A stretch of DNA of 64,000 nt from Anadara kagoshimensis (Eukaryota > Mollusca > Bivalvia > Arcoida > Arcidae): positions 8,915,291 to 8,979,290 of the forward strand of contig CM037872.1 of the NCBI GenBank assembly GCA_021292105.1, in the 5' to 3' direction. Below are positions 53,043-64,000 of this stretch, piece after piece. Position 1 is the first letter of the stretch. Every line of letters starts with the position of its first letter. The position numbers and the translations under genes were made by a program. The notes beneath the pieces are model-generated. The model was not told where the DNA came from. It saw only the letters and a program-made list of their open reading frames with translations, and did not search any database.

Positions 53043-54029
53043 ATTCACAAAAATTCAACTAGAAAAATTAATTGATTTGACAATAAATTATATGTATTCT
53101 AAAAATTACAACAAACCCCCAAAATTTTTGATATCATGTCGTAAGGTTTTTTTTATCATTATTTTTTATTTTATCATAATCTCATTAATATTTTTATTTT
53201 ACTCCCTTTTTTACCGAATCTTTATTAATAATCTATTTTCCCCACTGTTGATGGTTTTGCAGCTGATGAAAATAGCACGCTTTGTGTAGCTACGCGTAAA
53301 AATTATATTTCTTAAACCTTTATCTTAAAGTAATGACCAAAAGATATTAAAAATAAGACCAATTTTGAAAGGTTAAAATAATTTGACTTTACACCTTGAT
53401 AACGATTTTATCGCAGGCATTCTTGATTTATAAATTTTAGATTTTGAAAGCGATAATACAAATTGAAATCAAAAAGTCACTCCTGACTGCTTAAGAAAAA
53501 CTCATTATTAAAAAACATTTTTATATTCAAATTTGAATTTCGACAATAATTTTTTCGAGGAAAAAAATGCATTTATTCCAATTAATCATTTAAACATCTT
53601 TGATTTTTATGTCGGACTGCTTAAATTACAATATAAAGAAAATAGAGAAAAAAAAATTAAAAATGAGAAATAAATTTTAATTTTCATGAATTTTGGTTAT
53701 TTTAAAAATGCTGACTCTTATACGAAATAATAAGTGGTTTGAAAAAAAATGAAAAAGTAAAATGAAATAAAATGAAAAAGTAATTAAGCAGAAAATGATG
53801 AAATTTAAATGAAAATTACCAGCGAGAAAATCATGTTAATGGACTTTGTATGAGGCGTAGATTTTCGCGATTCGGCTGGATACGCATGACACTTCTTTTT
53901 ATCAAAACATTTTTTTTAAATTAAAAAAAAAAATAACCACGAGTTAAATAGCATTGTTATGAATTGTTTGTTTTTTCCGACGTTTATTGTAATAAATAAA
54001 CAAACATTATATATTAATTCCAAATACAA
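53043..54029. other. no recognisable feature
   Basis: Very AT-rich, no supported gene or named repeat. Confidence 0.4.
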
Positions 54030-54215
54030 AAGTACAGGCATGTTGACGAAAATTTAACATTGAGCCAACGAATAAGTGTCAAATCGACAGCTCATGATCA
54101 TCTCGACCCTTCATAAGCTATATCGAGACAGCTTTTTGGCAGCTGCTACCTTTCATTCGGCAGCTTTTCGATCTCTTAAACTTTCAATATCTCCGTCACT
54201 AGCTAAGCAGTCCAT
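54030..54215 (-). mobile_element. family C element
   Basis: ACAGGCATGTTGACGAAAATT at the left, then GAGACAGCTTTTTGGCAGC and CATTCGGCAGCTTTTCG. The right end is weak. Confidence 0.65.
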
Positions 54216-54324
54216 CTTAGTTTAAACAATATTTTATTTTGATGAAATACATGATACATAATTACAACTAGATACAACAAGGATTCCGGAACAAGAGTGA
54301 AACTCTTATATAACTCAGTCTCCT

Positions 54325-54427
54325 TCAATATAATATGAGTTGAGTTGAGTAATGGTGTTTAACGTCCCAGTCAAGAATATTTCACTTATATCGAGACGTC
54401 GCCAGCTATAGGCGTCAATATAATATG
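54325..54427 (-). mobile_element. severely truncated SINE type D with perfect target duplication
   Basis: Only the last 77 bp of the SINE (54338-54414) were inserted. It is bounded by an exact 13-bp direct repeat TCAATATAATATG at 54325-54337 and 54415-54427. This is direct evidence for insertion by target-primed reverse transcription and, given the perfect repeat, for a recent event. Confidence 0.92.
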
Positions 54428-54537
54428 TTACAATATATAAATTAACATGAAGTTACAATATCAATAAATTAACTAATGGTATCTAATTAATTATTGAATT
54501 GATTAAATAAATAAGTAAACAAAGACGAGCAAAAATA

Positions 54538-54627
54538 AATATAATATAATATAATATAATATAATATAATATAATATAATATAATATAATATAATATAAT
54601 ATAATATAATATAATATAATATAATAT
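54538..54627 (+). repeat. (ATAAT)n microsatellite
   Basis: About 17 pentamer units in one frame, followed by an irregular ATATAT part. Confidence 0.97.
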
Positions 54628-54667
54628 ATGATATATATAATATAATATGTGGGTGTTTTTCAGTAAA

Positions 54668-55895
54668 GAATAATCTTCGACTTTTTTCGATAGATAAGTA
54701 TTAAACTTTCGACAGTTATATATGTCGCTAACAAAATAGAGCAGATCGGCAGCTCATGTATCCTCGCTTGCAACATATTATATCTCACCAGCTGCTTTCG
54801 ATCTCTCGGCAGCGTTTAGACCTCTAAAGGGTTCCATATCTACGTCACTAGCTAAGCGGCCCATCTTCGACTTTTTTTCGATAGCTAAGTATTAAACTTT
54901 CGACAGTTATTTACTACACAGTACAGGGCTGTCGCTAACGAATTACAGTAGAATCGACAGCTTATCCAGGTCCCTTGTTAGCTACATATATCTCACCAGC
55001 TGCTTTCTATCTCTCGGCAGCTTTTCGACCGCTTAAGTTGCTTTCAATATCTCTGTCACTAGGCAGTCCAGTCCGTCTTCGACTCCTTTTCGATACCGCG
55101 GCACAGTGTTAAATCTTCGACAGCTACGTCTTATACAGTACAGACCTGTCGCTAACGAATTACAACATAATCGGCAGCTCATCTAGGACCCTCGGTAGCT
55201 ACATATATCTCGCCAGCTGCTTTCAATCTTTCGGCAGCGTTTAGACCTATCTCCGTCACTAGGCAGTCCAGTCCGTCTTCAACTCTTTCTCGATAGCTCA
55301 ACATTAAACCTTTGACAGCTGTGTTATTATACAGTACAGACCAGTCGCTAACGAATTACAGCAGAATCGATAGCTTATCCAGGTCCCTCGTTAGCTACAT
55401 ATATCTCACCAGCTGCTTTCGATCTCTCGGCAGCGTTTAGACCTCTAAAGGGTCCCATATTTACGTCACTAGCTAAGCGGCCCATCTTCGACTTTTTTCG
55501 ATAGCTCAGTATTAAACTTTCGACAGTTATGTATTAATACAGTATCCAGGTCCCTCGCTAGCTACATATATCTCACCAGCTGCTTTCGATCTCTCGGCAG
55601 CGTTTAGACCTCTAAAGGGTCCCATATTTACGTCACTAGCTAAGCGGCCCATCTTCGACTTTTTTCGATAGCTAAGTATTAAACCTTTGACAGCTATGTT
55701 TTTATACAGTACAGGCCTGTAGCTAACGAATTACAGCAGAATCGACAGCTCATCCAGGTCCCTCGTTAGCTACATATATCTCACCAGCTGCTTTCTATTT
55801 CTCGGCAGCGTTTCGACTTCTTTCCATATCTCCGTCACTCCATCACGGCCTATCTTCGACTTTTTTAAGTCTTTTTCGATAGCTCATTGATAAAG
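54668..55895 (-). repeat. tandem array of family C elements, about six units
   Basis: Each unit has a GTCGCTAACGAATTACAG(C)-like start, ATATCTCACCAGCTGCTTTC, GATCTCTCGGCAGCGTTTAG and TCTTCGACTTTTTTCGATAG. It ends at TTAAAC(C/T)TT(T/C)GACAG. Ends fall near 54709, 54900, 55125, 55312, 55520 and 55687, giving a period of about 165-225 bp. These C units have become a small satellite. Confidence 0.85.
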
Positions 55896-55984
55896 ATTGT
55901 CATTTTACAGATTGCGTCATCTGCATTTTGTTTTATCAAAAATATTTATTCGTAGTTACAAAAAAAAAAGATTGTCAAAATTTG

Positions 55985-56297
55985 CTACATTTAATTTGAG
56001 GAAAATTTTAGTTAAGGAATGTTTGTAAAACCAGCAGGCCCCAGTTTCACAATCATTCCTTAGCTAAGATTTTCCTTTACTTAAATTTAACAAATTTTGG
56101 TATTCTCTTTTTGGAACTATCGATGAATATTTTTGTCAAAACTTAGCGCAAATGTTTCAGTCTGGAGGTGATCTAAAAATAACACCGTAAATTCCCGAAT
56201 ATCTTGAAAATTAACAAATTTATAGCGGTTTAAAATTTTCAAGATTTAAGTTAAGGAAAATCTTAGCTAAGGAATGATTGTAAAATCGGGACCAGGG
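55985..56297 (+). mobile_element. family G: a half copy followed by a complete copy
   Basis: The right half of one G copy (AATTTTAGTTAAGGAATG, then TTTGTAAAACCAGC) is followed by a complete palindromic copy from CAGTTTCACAATCATTCCTT (about 56042) to AAGGAATGATTGTAAAATCG (about 56287). This is one of the clearest G copies. Confidence 0.8.
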
Positions 56298-56369
56298 CTT
56301 GTTATGAAATCTTTACTATACAAAGGGAGATAATGCTAACTTAAATTCAATCAACTTGCAGATTCAACA

Positions 56370-56692
56370 ACCACTACAGTAGCTCAGTCGGTAGAGTGCT
56401 CGCTCCGTAAGTGGAAGGTCTTGGGTTCGAACCCCGATCAGGTAGGACCCAAGACTTGATAGCGAGCGGTGACTGTTCTTTCGCCAAGCACTCGGCATTA
56501 CGAAATAAAAGTCACGGTACTTTAGGATGGGAACTTAAAATAAACGAGGTCCTTAGTAACGGTAAGCGTGGCACAACAAAAAACTCTACTATATAATACC
56601 ATCAGCGCAACGAACAGGCTAAATTTCCGCACTATAGCTGGCGACGTCTCGATATAAGTGAAATATTCTTGACTGGGACACCATTACTCACA
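56370..56692 (+). mobile_element. tRNA-headed SINE, type D, full length
   Basis: A box GTAGCTCAGTCGGTAGAGTG, B box GGGTTCGAACCCCGATC, complete body and end CTTGACTGGGACACCATTAC. It is directly followed by a second SINE in the same orientation. Confidence 0.88.
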
Positions 56693-56980
56693 AACCACTA
56701 CAGTAGCTCAGTAGGTAGAGTGTTTGCTCCGTATGTGGTATGTGGACGATCAAAGGTTGAATCCTTTAATTCTTGGGGGAAAAAACCTCACTTTTTATTC
56801 TTTCGCCAAGCACACGGTTTTTAGAAATGAAACCCATGCGGTCCTTTAAAACAGATATTCCGTGTCACGTTAGGGTCAAGGACCCTCCCCGAATATTGCC
56901 TTGAGTGCACTGCAAAGATAAAAAATTATGCCACTTTACATCTTGGTATAAGTGAAATATTTTTGACTGAATTTAATTAA
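56693..56980 (+). mobile_element. tRNA-headed SINE, diverged subfamily
   Basis: A box GTAGCTCAGTAGGTAGAGTG and a damaged B box (AAAGGTTGAATCC). The body has TTCTTTCGCCAAGCACACGG and CCGTGTCACGTTAGGGTC. The tail is TTTGACTGAATTTAATT. It shares the head region CCACTACAGTAGCTCAGT with the previous SINE. Confidence 0.8.
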
Positions 56981-57109
56981 ATCAATACAAAATGGCAATT
57001 GGTTGTGTTTTGGTCTGCTTTGTAATAGTGAACATTTATAGCGACCTTTAGAGTACAAATAAACTCGCCCGCAATATTGCACATATAATACAGTGCATGC
57101 CAGTTAGTC

Positions 57110-57250
57110 TGTTTTTAAGGTACCACGCCAACATGCAAAAGCCTACTGCGACAAGGAAAAGTCCTTTCTCACTTGAAGTCGAGTGGGTTCGAACTCACAG
57201 CGGTGAATTGAGATACCCTTGGATTTGAAGACTCAGTCATCGCGGCTCTT
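57110..57250 (-). mobile_element. tRNA-headed SINE, type E, short copy
   Basis: Minus-strand order: GAGCCGCGATGACTGAGTC, then B box GAGTTCGAACCCACTCGAC. The A box is altered. The body stops after about 60 bp. Confidence 0.65.
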
Positions 57251-57698
57251 CAAAAAGACAGTTTTAAATTACAAATATCTCAAGTTACAAAATGCTTTAT
57301 TATTTTAGCGAAGTCTTGCGTCCTGAAACAAAGTTACTGATGGTTCAAAGCGAACAAAGAAATATGATTTAGTATCGAGTCAAAGATTTAAAAAAAAAAA
57401 TTTAAACAAATAAAATTATAATACTCACGCGTGTAACCTTTGAACATTACATGGTCGTTGGTCTTCTAATGAATTATGACAGACAAATTCAACCATCAAA
57501 GTTTTATTGAAAGGTTTATTAATATGTATTTAAATATAACGTGGACGGAATAATATCACACTTAATTTCTAATAAACAATATTGTAGTACATTTCATAAA
57601 GCCACAACAACTTGTGTTTTGTGTTTTGTCCTTTTACAATTTTTTATACCTTTTTATTTGTTTATTAGGGATGTTTTTTAAACAAAAAGTTCATTAAA

Positions 57699-57725
57699 GT
57701 GTGTGTGTGTGTGTGTGTGTGTGTG

Positions 57726-57755
<30 letters not shown>
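57699..57755 (+). repeat. (GT)n microsatellite
   Basis: GT run with one interruption (GTTG) near 57726. Confidence 0.97.
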
Positions 57756-57758
<3 letters not shown>

Positions 57759-59214
57759 ATTTAATATCACCACAACAACTTGTTTATTTTGCAATTATTT
57801 TTAGTTTTGTTTTGTTGTTGGTTTATATGGTTTTTTTAAAATTTTATTTTCTATTATTTTTATTATTAGTCATTAAGGTATTTATTTTGTCTTTTGCGAG
57901 CGCTGTGCGTGTGTGGGGTGGGGGTGATTGTTCTTGATTATAGCAAAATTGAAATGGGAAAATTCGGAGTTAAACTATGCAATGGTTAGAAAAAGCATAA
58001 AAAATAAAGTTAAGGGCGTGTGTAAGAAACAATGCAGAGAAAACGACACGAGACACAGACATCAACCCAGATTTACAACAATGATTATATTTTACACATG
58101 GGTTTGACCACGGCGTTTTTTTTAATTCAACATAACATCTATATTTGTTTAATTTCTTTAAATTTTACCCACAGAACGAAGTATTGAAAACTTGCAAAAC
58201 AACCAACTCTAGGAAAAACTGATTTTAACCGCCTTTTGAAAATCACTAATTTTAGTAAGTTCATAAGAAGGACAATGTCACCGAATATGATAATTTTGTT
58301 AAAATAAAACTTAATATTGCAGGAAATATGGAATAATAATGATAAGTAGAAGAAAAAAATAAATAAATAAAAAATAAAAATAAACAAATTTAAAAGAAAC
58401 CCAGTCACTAACAGTTACAATATTTTTGTACCATTGGATTTTTATCTTTCCGGTAATTTCACTGCTCATCGACCACTGGTACCTACTGTTATTAATGACC
58501 GTTACACATTTAAATATCTAACAGTAAAACGTCTATTTAAATAACCACTTAGGTCAAATTTCATGAAAAAAATATTTATTGGATTAATATATTTTAAAAT
58601 CAAAGTTTATTTGAATTCTTAAGACAATTTTTCGTATAAAATTTGACAGACACGTGGCTCCAACAATGACGTGAACTTTATGAAATTGACATGGTGCCAA
58701 TCGTTGTTTTTATTACCTCATGAAGACCTCATCTCGCGTGATCTGACGTGTAATTGCGTTATCAAGTGATCTTGGGCGGCGGGACGCTTTTGGTTCGACG
58801 AACTCAATGGCGAGTGACATTATAAATAAAAAGGTTATTTAAAGGACAATCTCTATACGTAACCTGTTGTAAATGGATTAAAAAAAGCTGGAGGGTAGAA
58901 TTTTACCAAGCAATATATATTTTTAAGATACAAATGTACAATGTTTATTAAAATGTCTAACAGTACATTTTAACAATAATGCTTTTTGCTGTTATCTGCT
59001 TTATAATCAGGGGGCAGATCTAAAAAAAGTCGCCTCTTTATTGACCCCCCCCCCCCTAAACCTTTTTTTGTTAAAAGCAGGAAACATGGTGGATCTTATT
59101 GCCCTATATGTACTTAGTTAGGCTATGTATGTTTCCACCTTCACTTGCATTCAATTATTTATTATTATTTTTTTTTTCATTTTATCTAAATAAAAGATTA
59201 ATCTTGACATAAGT
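57756..59214. other. no recognisable feature
   Basis: About 1.45 kb without named repeats. A GC-balanced patch at 58640-58820 is visible but no frame or motif is assignable. Confidence 0.45.
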
Positions 59215-59477
59215 GGCTGGTTCCAGTTTTACAATTATTCCTTAGCTAAGATTTTCCTTCACTTAAATCTTCCAAAATTTCAAATCTATATAATTTTGTT
59301 AATGTTCGAGAAATTGAGGGATTTAAGGTGTCATTGTTAAGATCACTTCTAAATTAAAACATTTGCATTAGTTTTGACAAAAATATTCACCCGTAGTTTG
59401 AAAAAGAGATTACAAAAATTTCCTAAATTTAAGTTAAGGAAAATCTTAGCTAAGGAATGCTTGTGAAACCGGGCTCT
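59215..59477 (+). mobile_element. family G MITE, complete
   Basis: Left arm CCAGTTTTACAATTATTCCT, TTAGCTAAGATTTTCCTTCA. Right arm AAGGAAAATCTTAGCTAAGG, AATGCTTGTGAAACCGGGC. The centre has AAGATCACTTCTAAATT. It is a good reference copy at about 260 bp. Confidence 0.85.
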
Positions 59478-59680
59478 GTCCCTTTATAACACAAATTTAA
59501 TGAAAAAATCAAAGTGGTTTTGCACATGACTTGCATCAACGTACACGAATTTGAAAACGATCAAAGTTATTACAAGTTCAGTGCGGTGATGTTAAGAGTT
59601 ATATTCTACTAATTTGGCTACCCTCAACATGCCGTTCACGTAATTTTGGGGGTAGTTAGTTACATCAAAATGATCAAAAG

Positions 59681-60082
59681 ACACAATGGTAAACACTTTC
59701 CTCCACAAATGGCTCAGAAGAATTTCAAAAATCTACTGGCCACAGAAAGTATCAAATGAAGAAGTAAGAACAAGAGCCGGGACAGAAAAGATCAGCACCA
59801 CAATCAAAGCAAGTAGGTGGAAATGGCTGAGCCATGTTTTGAGAATTGAAAACAACATGTGCGCAAAACTGGCACCTACCTGGACACCAGAGGGAAAGAG
59901 AAAATTTAAACAGGACGACCCAAGGAGACTTGGAGAGAAACAATTGAAAGAGAACGAAAAGAGCTGGAATACAATTCATGGATTGAGGCAACAAATATAG
60001 CGACAGACAGAGGAAAATGGAGAGAACTTGTAAATGGCCCGATTCTTCTCACTGAGAGACGGAAATAAGTAAGTAAGTAAGC
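59681..60082 (+). pseudogene. 3' end of a non-LTR retrotransposon (LINE), 5'-truncated, frameshifted
   Basis: The translated tail begins HKWLRRISKIYWPQKVSNEE, then ASRWKWLSHVLRIENN and LAPTWTPEGKRKF. A one-base shift near 59908-59913 moves the reading to GRPKETWRETIERERKEL, EATNIATDRGKWRELVNGP and ILLTERRK, with a TAA at 60066-60068. The W-WL-HVLR, TPEGKRK, GRPK-TWR and DR-KWR order is the usual C-terminus of invertebrate RTE-style non-LTR elements (family knowledge, clade uncertain). The 3' tail is a short (TAAG)n run. The insert is bounded by a 23-bp direct repeat at 59658-59680 and 60083-60105 with one mismatch. The reverse transcriptase itself is absent. Confidence 0.88.
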
Positions 60083-60146
60083 AGTTACACCAAAATGATC
60101 AAAAGTAATAATAAGTGACGTGTATCAATGTGGATGACATTTAAAA

Positions 60147-60398
60147 TACAGACCTGTCGAAACAGTCGCCGAGATATAGATATATAGACACCTGTTGAGG
60201 TATATAATTAATAGCTAGCAGCTACCTAAAAGCAACCGAGATATACACCCTTTCGATAAATCGCGACACCTTGCGGGAGAGATATGACTGACAGTAGAAT
60301 GTGACGTCAAACCGGGGTACTTTTCATATGCTCACAAGGGGGTCAAGATGAGCTAATTCGTTAGCTTAATGTTCAACCTTCGACAGGCATGTACTGTG
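60147..60398 (+). mobile_element. family C element, complete
   Basis: Left end CAGACCTGTCGAAACAGTCG, right end ATGTTCAACCTTCGACAGGC. The inner CACCTGTTGAGGTATATAAT and CTACCTAAAAGCAACCGAG motifs are typical. It abuts the satellite. Confidence 0.75.
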
Positions 60399-60509
60399 TG
60401 TCATTTATTTGTTCGTCTGCTGAAACGATTCCAAAAACCTTGAGAATACTTATATATACCTAAAGCAGTGCGGTTAGGTCACGAGTTATTGTTCTCTCGT
60501 GTCTTCTCA

Positions 60510-60720
60510 TGCTCATAGTTCCATGTTCCTTTCACACAATTTTGATTACACACGTGGCGGGTGTAGCTAGCTAAACAGGAGGTGCTTACCCTTCCGGAGC
60601 ACCCGACCGCACTTCCCTGGTGGAAGTTCACGTGTCTAGCCTAACTTGTCAGTTCCAAAGTTTTTACTTTGCTTCTGGATTGTGATTCGGGCATAGATTA
60701 GTATGTTTGTTTTTGATTAT
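60510..60720 (+). mobile_element. family A, 5'-truncated copy inside the satellite
   Basis: From CTCATAGTTCCATGTTCC through ACGTGGCGGGTGTAGCTAGC to GTATGTTTGTTTTTGAT. Satellite sequence resumes directly after it (TATCAGAGAGGCATAGG). Well preserved and probably young. Confidence 0.8.
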
Positions 60721-60768
60721 CAGAGAGGCATAGGCTTATTTTGATATAGCAAAACTACAAGAACGATT

Positions 60769-60892
60769 ATGACTTACTTGACTTATCTCCGTCTCTCCCC
60801 GAGGAGAATCGGGTCGTTTACAAGTCCTCTCCATTTGCCTCTGTCTGTCGCTACTTTTGTTGCCTCAATCAATGAATTGTATCCTAGCTTTT
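60769..60892 (-). pseudogene. 3' end of the same LINE family, minus strand
   Basis: The minus-strand frame reads KLGYNSLIEATKVATDRGKW, RGLVNDPILLGERRR, then a stop at 60783-60785. It matches the last 38 codons of the fragment at 59681-60082. An AAGTCAAGTAAGTCA-type tail follows. It is 5'-truncated to about 120 bp and inserted into the satellite. Confidence 0.8.
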
Positions 60893-63190
60893 TTTGTTTT
60901 AAATGATATGTACAAATGTATATGGCCCGAAAGAACTGAAATTTAGTCATTTATCTCGTCAACTAATGACACCAGTGCAAAAAGCTTGAAGATTGAAAAG
61001 TTTGACTTTTAAACAGTACGGTTAAGTCAAGCTTGATTCTCTCCATATTCCCGTTTTGGGGATAGCAAGTAACGGATAACGATCATACATAAGTAAAAGA
61101 CGTTTACCATGTATATGACCCGAAAAAATGAAATTTTAATCATTTATCTATTCATCTACTGAAACAAAATTGAAGATACTAGTTCGACTAAAGCAGTGCT
61201 GTTTGGTTACGAGTGAATGTCTTCTTATGCTTATTAGAGAAGCAAAGGTTTATTTTTGGGGATAGTAAGTTATGAAGAACAACAATATATAAGAGTAATG
61301 GACGTTTACGAATGTAGATGGCCCGAAAAAAATATTTATCTGTTCATCTACTGACAGCAAGCTTGAAGCTACTAATTTGACTTAAACAGTGCTGTTAGAT
61401 TAAGCATGAATCTCTCCACGTGTCTATCACAGAAGCATAGTTTTGAAGATGTCAAGTTACGTAGAGCGATCATAAATAAGCGTAAATGGCGTGTACCAAT
61501 ATATAACCTGACAAAAATAAAACTTTGTCATTTATCTGTTCATTTTATTACACCAATACAAAAAGCTTGAAGATATTAGTTCGACAAAAGCAGTGCTGTT
61601 AGGTTAGGAGTGAATGTCTCCAAATGTCCATCAGAGAAGCATACATGTAGGGTTGGGGATTGTAAGTTACAGAGAACTATCATACATAAGCGTAAATGGC
61701 GTGTACCAATGTATATGACCTGAATAAAAAATAAAACTTTGTCATTTATCTGTTCATTTAATTACACCAATACAAAAAGCTTGAAGATATTAGTTCGACT
61801 AAAGCAGTGCTGTTAGGTTACGAGTAAATGTCTCCAAATGCCTATCAGAGAAGCATACATGTAGGTTAGGGGATGTCAAGTTACGGAGTACGATCTTATA
61901 TGACGAGTAAATGATGTGTACCATAATAATGACCCGAAAAAATGAAGTTTTGTTCTATTTGCACCAATCCAAGTAACTTGAAGATACTAGATTGACTTGA
62001 ACAGTGCGGTTAGGTTACAAGTAATTCTCTCCATATTTCCATCACAGAAGCATAGGTTTGGAGATGGCAAGTTACGGAAAACGATCATACATCAGATTAA
62101 ATGACGTTTACTAATGTAGATGACCCGAAAAAATGTAATTTTGTCATTTATCTGTTCATCTAATGACACCAATACAAAAATTTTGAAGATATTAGTTCGA
62201 CTTAGTTAGTTATGTTAGATTATGAGTGCGTGTCTTCCTGTGAATGCCTGAAAATACTAGTTCTACTAAAGCAGTGTTGTTAGGTTACGAGAGAGTGTCT
62301 CCAAATGACCACCAGAGAAACATACATGTAGGTTTGAAGATAGCAAGTTACGGAGTACGATCATATATAAGAGTTAAAGACGTGTACCAATGTAAATGAC
62401 CCGAATTAAAAAAATGAAATTTTGTCATTAATCTGTTCATATACTGACACCAATACAAAACGCTTGTAGATACTACTTCAGCTTAATCAGTGATGTTAGG
62501 TTACAAGTGAGTGTCTCCAAATGTCCATCAGAGAAGCATACATGTAGGTATGGGGATAGCAAGTTGTGGAGTATGATCACAACTAAGAGTAAATAACGTT
62601 TACCAATGTGGATAACCCGAAATAAATGAAATGAAATTTATCTGTTAATCTTCTAACCAATTAAAAAAGTTTTAAGATACTAGTTCGACTTGAACAGTGT
62701 GGTTAGGTTAAGCGTGATTGTCTACACATGTCAATCACAGAAGAATGAGTTTAGAGATAGCATGTTATGGAATACAATCATAAATAAGAGTAAATGACGC
62801 ATACCAATGTATATGACCGAAAAAGTTAAATATTGTAATTTATCTGACCATTTAAGTACCGGTACACCAATGCAAAAAGCTTGAAGATATTAGTTCGACT
62901 AAAGCAGTGCGGTTAGGTTACGAGTGAGTGTCTCCAAATGCCTATAAGAGAAGCATACATGTAGGTTTGGGGATAGTACGACCATATATAAGAGTAAATG
63001 ATGTTTACCAATGTATATGACCTGAAGAAATTACATTTTGTCACTTTTCTTTTCATCTTATGACACTAATCCAAAAAGCTTAAAGATACTAGTTCGACTT
63101 GAACAGTGCGGTTAGGTTACACTGTGATTTGTCTCCACATGTCGGTGAGAGACATAGGTCTTTGGATAGTAGTTTACAAAGAAATAATCA

Positions 63191-63667
63191 CGTAGAACCG
63201 TAAATGTAGTAATTGAAGTGTAGCAATGTAAAAGAAAGGATGGATGATCTTAAAAAGTGAAAAATTATGTCATTTTTATGTTCCTCTAGTCCTTCAAAAA
63301 GCATCTGCTTGGGCTTTGTTCCAAGTGACTTAACAACAATTAGCAATTCAAATGTTTGCAATTACAGTTATGTTAAACACCGAAAATGATAAAAAGTTAA
63401 AGGTGTTTTTTTATTACTTTAAAAAAATAATTTCAATCGCTTCATTAAAATGTTTAATTATATAAAACCAAGAAAAAGTTACTGTTGACCACCTCCAATT
63501 ATGGGGTTGTTATAGACGATTACACACGAATATTATTTTAAATTTTATTAACTGGTAAAGCCATGATTTTCTAGATATTTTTTTTTTCAGATAATTTGAA
63601 TATTAATTGTAAATGATAGTGCCATGCAAGTAAGTTACGCCACAGATATGTCGGAAGTTAAGTTTCG
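63191..63667. other. no recognisable feature
   Basis: No supported gene or named repeat. Confidence 0.4.
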
Positions 63668-63882
63668 CTACAGATCTGTCAAAAACACTGAACTAACAAA
63701 AAGGGATCAAAGCTCGACTGTCTATAGGTAGCGAGGGGCCGTAAAACCTGCAGAAAGATAGACAGACTACAGCAGCCAAAATGCTGTCGAGACATCAAAC
63801 GTTGGACTTAAATGAGCTATAAATTCGGAACTAATTCGTTTTTCTAGTGTTAATCCTTCGACAGGCCTGTACCGTTTGAAGA
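63668..63882 (+). mobile_element. family C element, complete
   Basis: Left end CAGATCTGTCAAAAACACTG, right end AGTGTTAATCCTTCGACAGG plus CCTGTA. Inner motifs AGCTCGACTGTC and AAAATGCTGTCGAGAC. Confidence 0.75.
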
Positions 63883-64000
63883 ATTGTTATAACGTAAATT
63901 AGAGTGAAATAATATTATATTTGGTTTCTTTTTAAATGTAATTGATGTCTTGATTCTAACCAATCATTTAATACGAAACCAATTACAGAAAACGTTTCAT

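Larger units (their letters stand above)
60400..63190 (+). repeat. diverged satellite array, about 205-bp units
   Basis: About thirteen units are marked by AGCAGTGC(T/G)GTTAGGTTAC or close variants near 60470, 61010, 61190, 61385, 61585, 61800, 62000, 62205, 62270, 62490, 62700, 62905 and 63105. Each unit also has ATCAGAGAAGCATACATGTA, ACGTGTACCAATGTATATGA and TTTGTCATTTATCTGTTCAT. The first units are interrupted by a family A copy and a LINE fragment. Units differ by roughly 10-25 percent by eye. No open frame or hammerhead was found in the unit. Confidence 0.88.

Noticed and set aside
57701..57937. Hydrophobic 78-codon frame after the (GT)n run
   Set aside because: It begins inside the microsatellite and its hydrophobicity comes from T-rich codons.

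Overview
The window is AT-rich animal DNA packed with short interspersed and tandem repeats. I found no intact cellular gene, rRNA gene, genuine tRNA gene or CRISPR array. The SINE heads, the mobile-element set and the low-GC background suggest a lophotrochozoan, most likely a bivalve mollusc. That assignment is an inference from repeat style, not from a marker gene. Almost all longer open frames are shadows of repeats or chance frames.

The most interesting content is a dispersed family, called RZ here, whose copies carry hammerhead self-cleaving ribozyme motifs. The best locus is 8900-9322. It has two copies of a 46-nt minus-strand motif placed 319 bp apart. Both have an intact CTGATGA and GAAA core, a 5-bp stem II, a very short stem III, a GTC cleavage site and complementary stem I arms. 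This is the architecture described for metazoan retrozymes, which are small non-autonomous retroelements copied through circular RNA. Further copies in various states of decay lie at 1-250, 1799-1945, 3985-4145, 6190-6705, 24808-25085, 27151-27345, 28085-28160, 32690-33155 and 35445-35835. At 33331-34432, just beyond one degraded RZ dimer, is a 5'-truncated, frameshifted Penelope-like element with a GIY-YIG endonuclease domain. Penelope-like elements are the retroelement class proposed to mobilise retrozymes, so a possible helper type and its dependants sit side by side.

Other families were named by letter for this annotation. A is a 5'-truncated retroelement with a short reverse-transcriptase-type protein tail and a common 3' region, about 20 copies. 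C is an inverted-repeat MITE-like family that is often expanded into tandem arrays (11.4-12.3 kb, 47.7-49.4 kb, 54.7-55.9 kb). G is a palindromic MITE of about 260 bp. J, K, L, M and N are smaller dispersed repeats. There are at least three types of tRNA-headed SINE, two 3' ends of one non-LTR retrotransposon (59.7 and 60.8 kb, the first with a 23-bp target duplication), a PIF/Harbinger-like MITE at 40486-40871, and a diverged satellite of about 205 bp filling 60.4-63.2 kb.

The layout is layered. Young SINEs, A copies and RZ dimers sit inside or between older MITEs, and several local duplications (18.1, 19.4/20.5, 35.1/35.9 and 39.6/40.1 kb) have been split by insertions. Longer stretches with nothing recognisable are 9.6-11.2, 14.8-16.2, 25.2-27.1, 28.9-30.5, 31.3-32.7, 36.2-38.3 and 57.8-59.2 kb. 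Introns or regulatory DNA of a host gene cannot be excluded there. All coordinates of dispersed repeats are estimates by eye, good to about 10-30 bases unless a duplication or motif fixes them.
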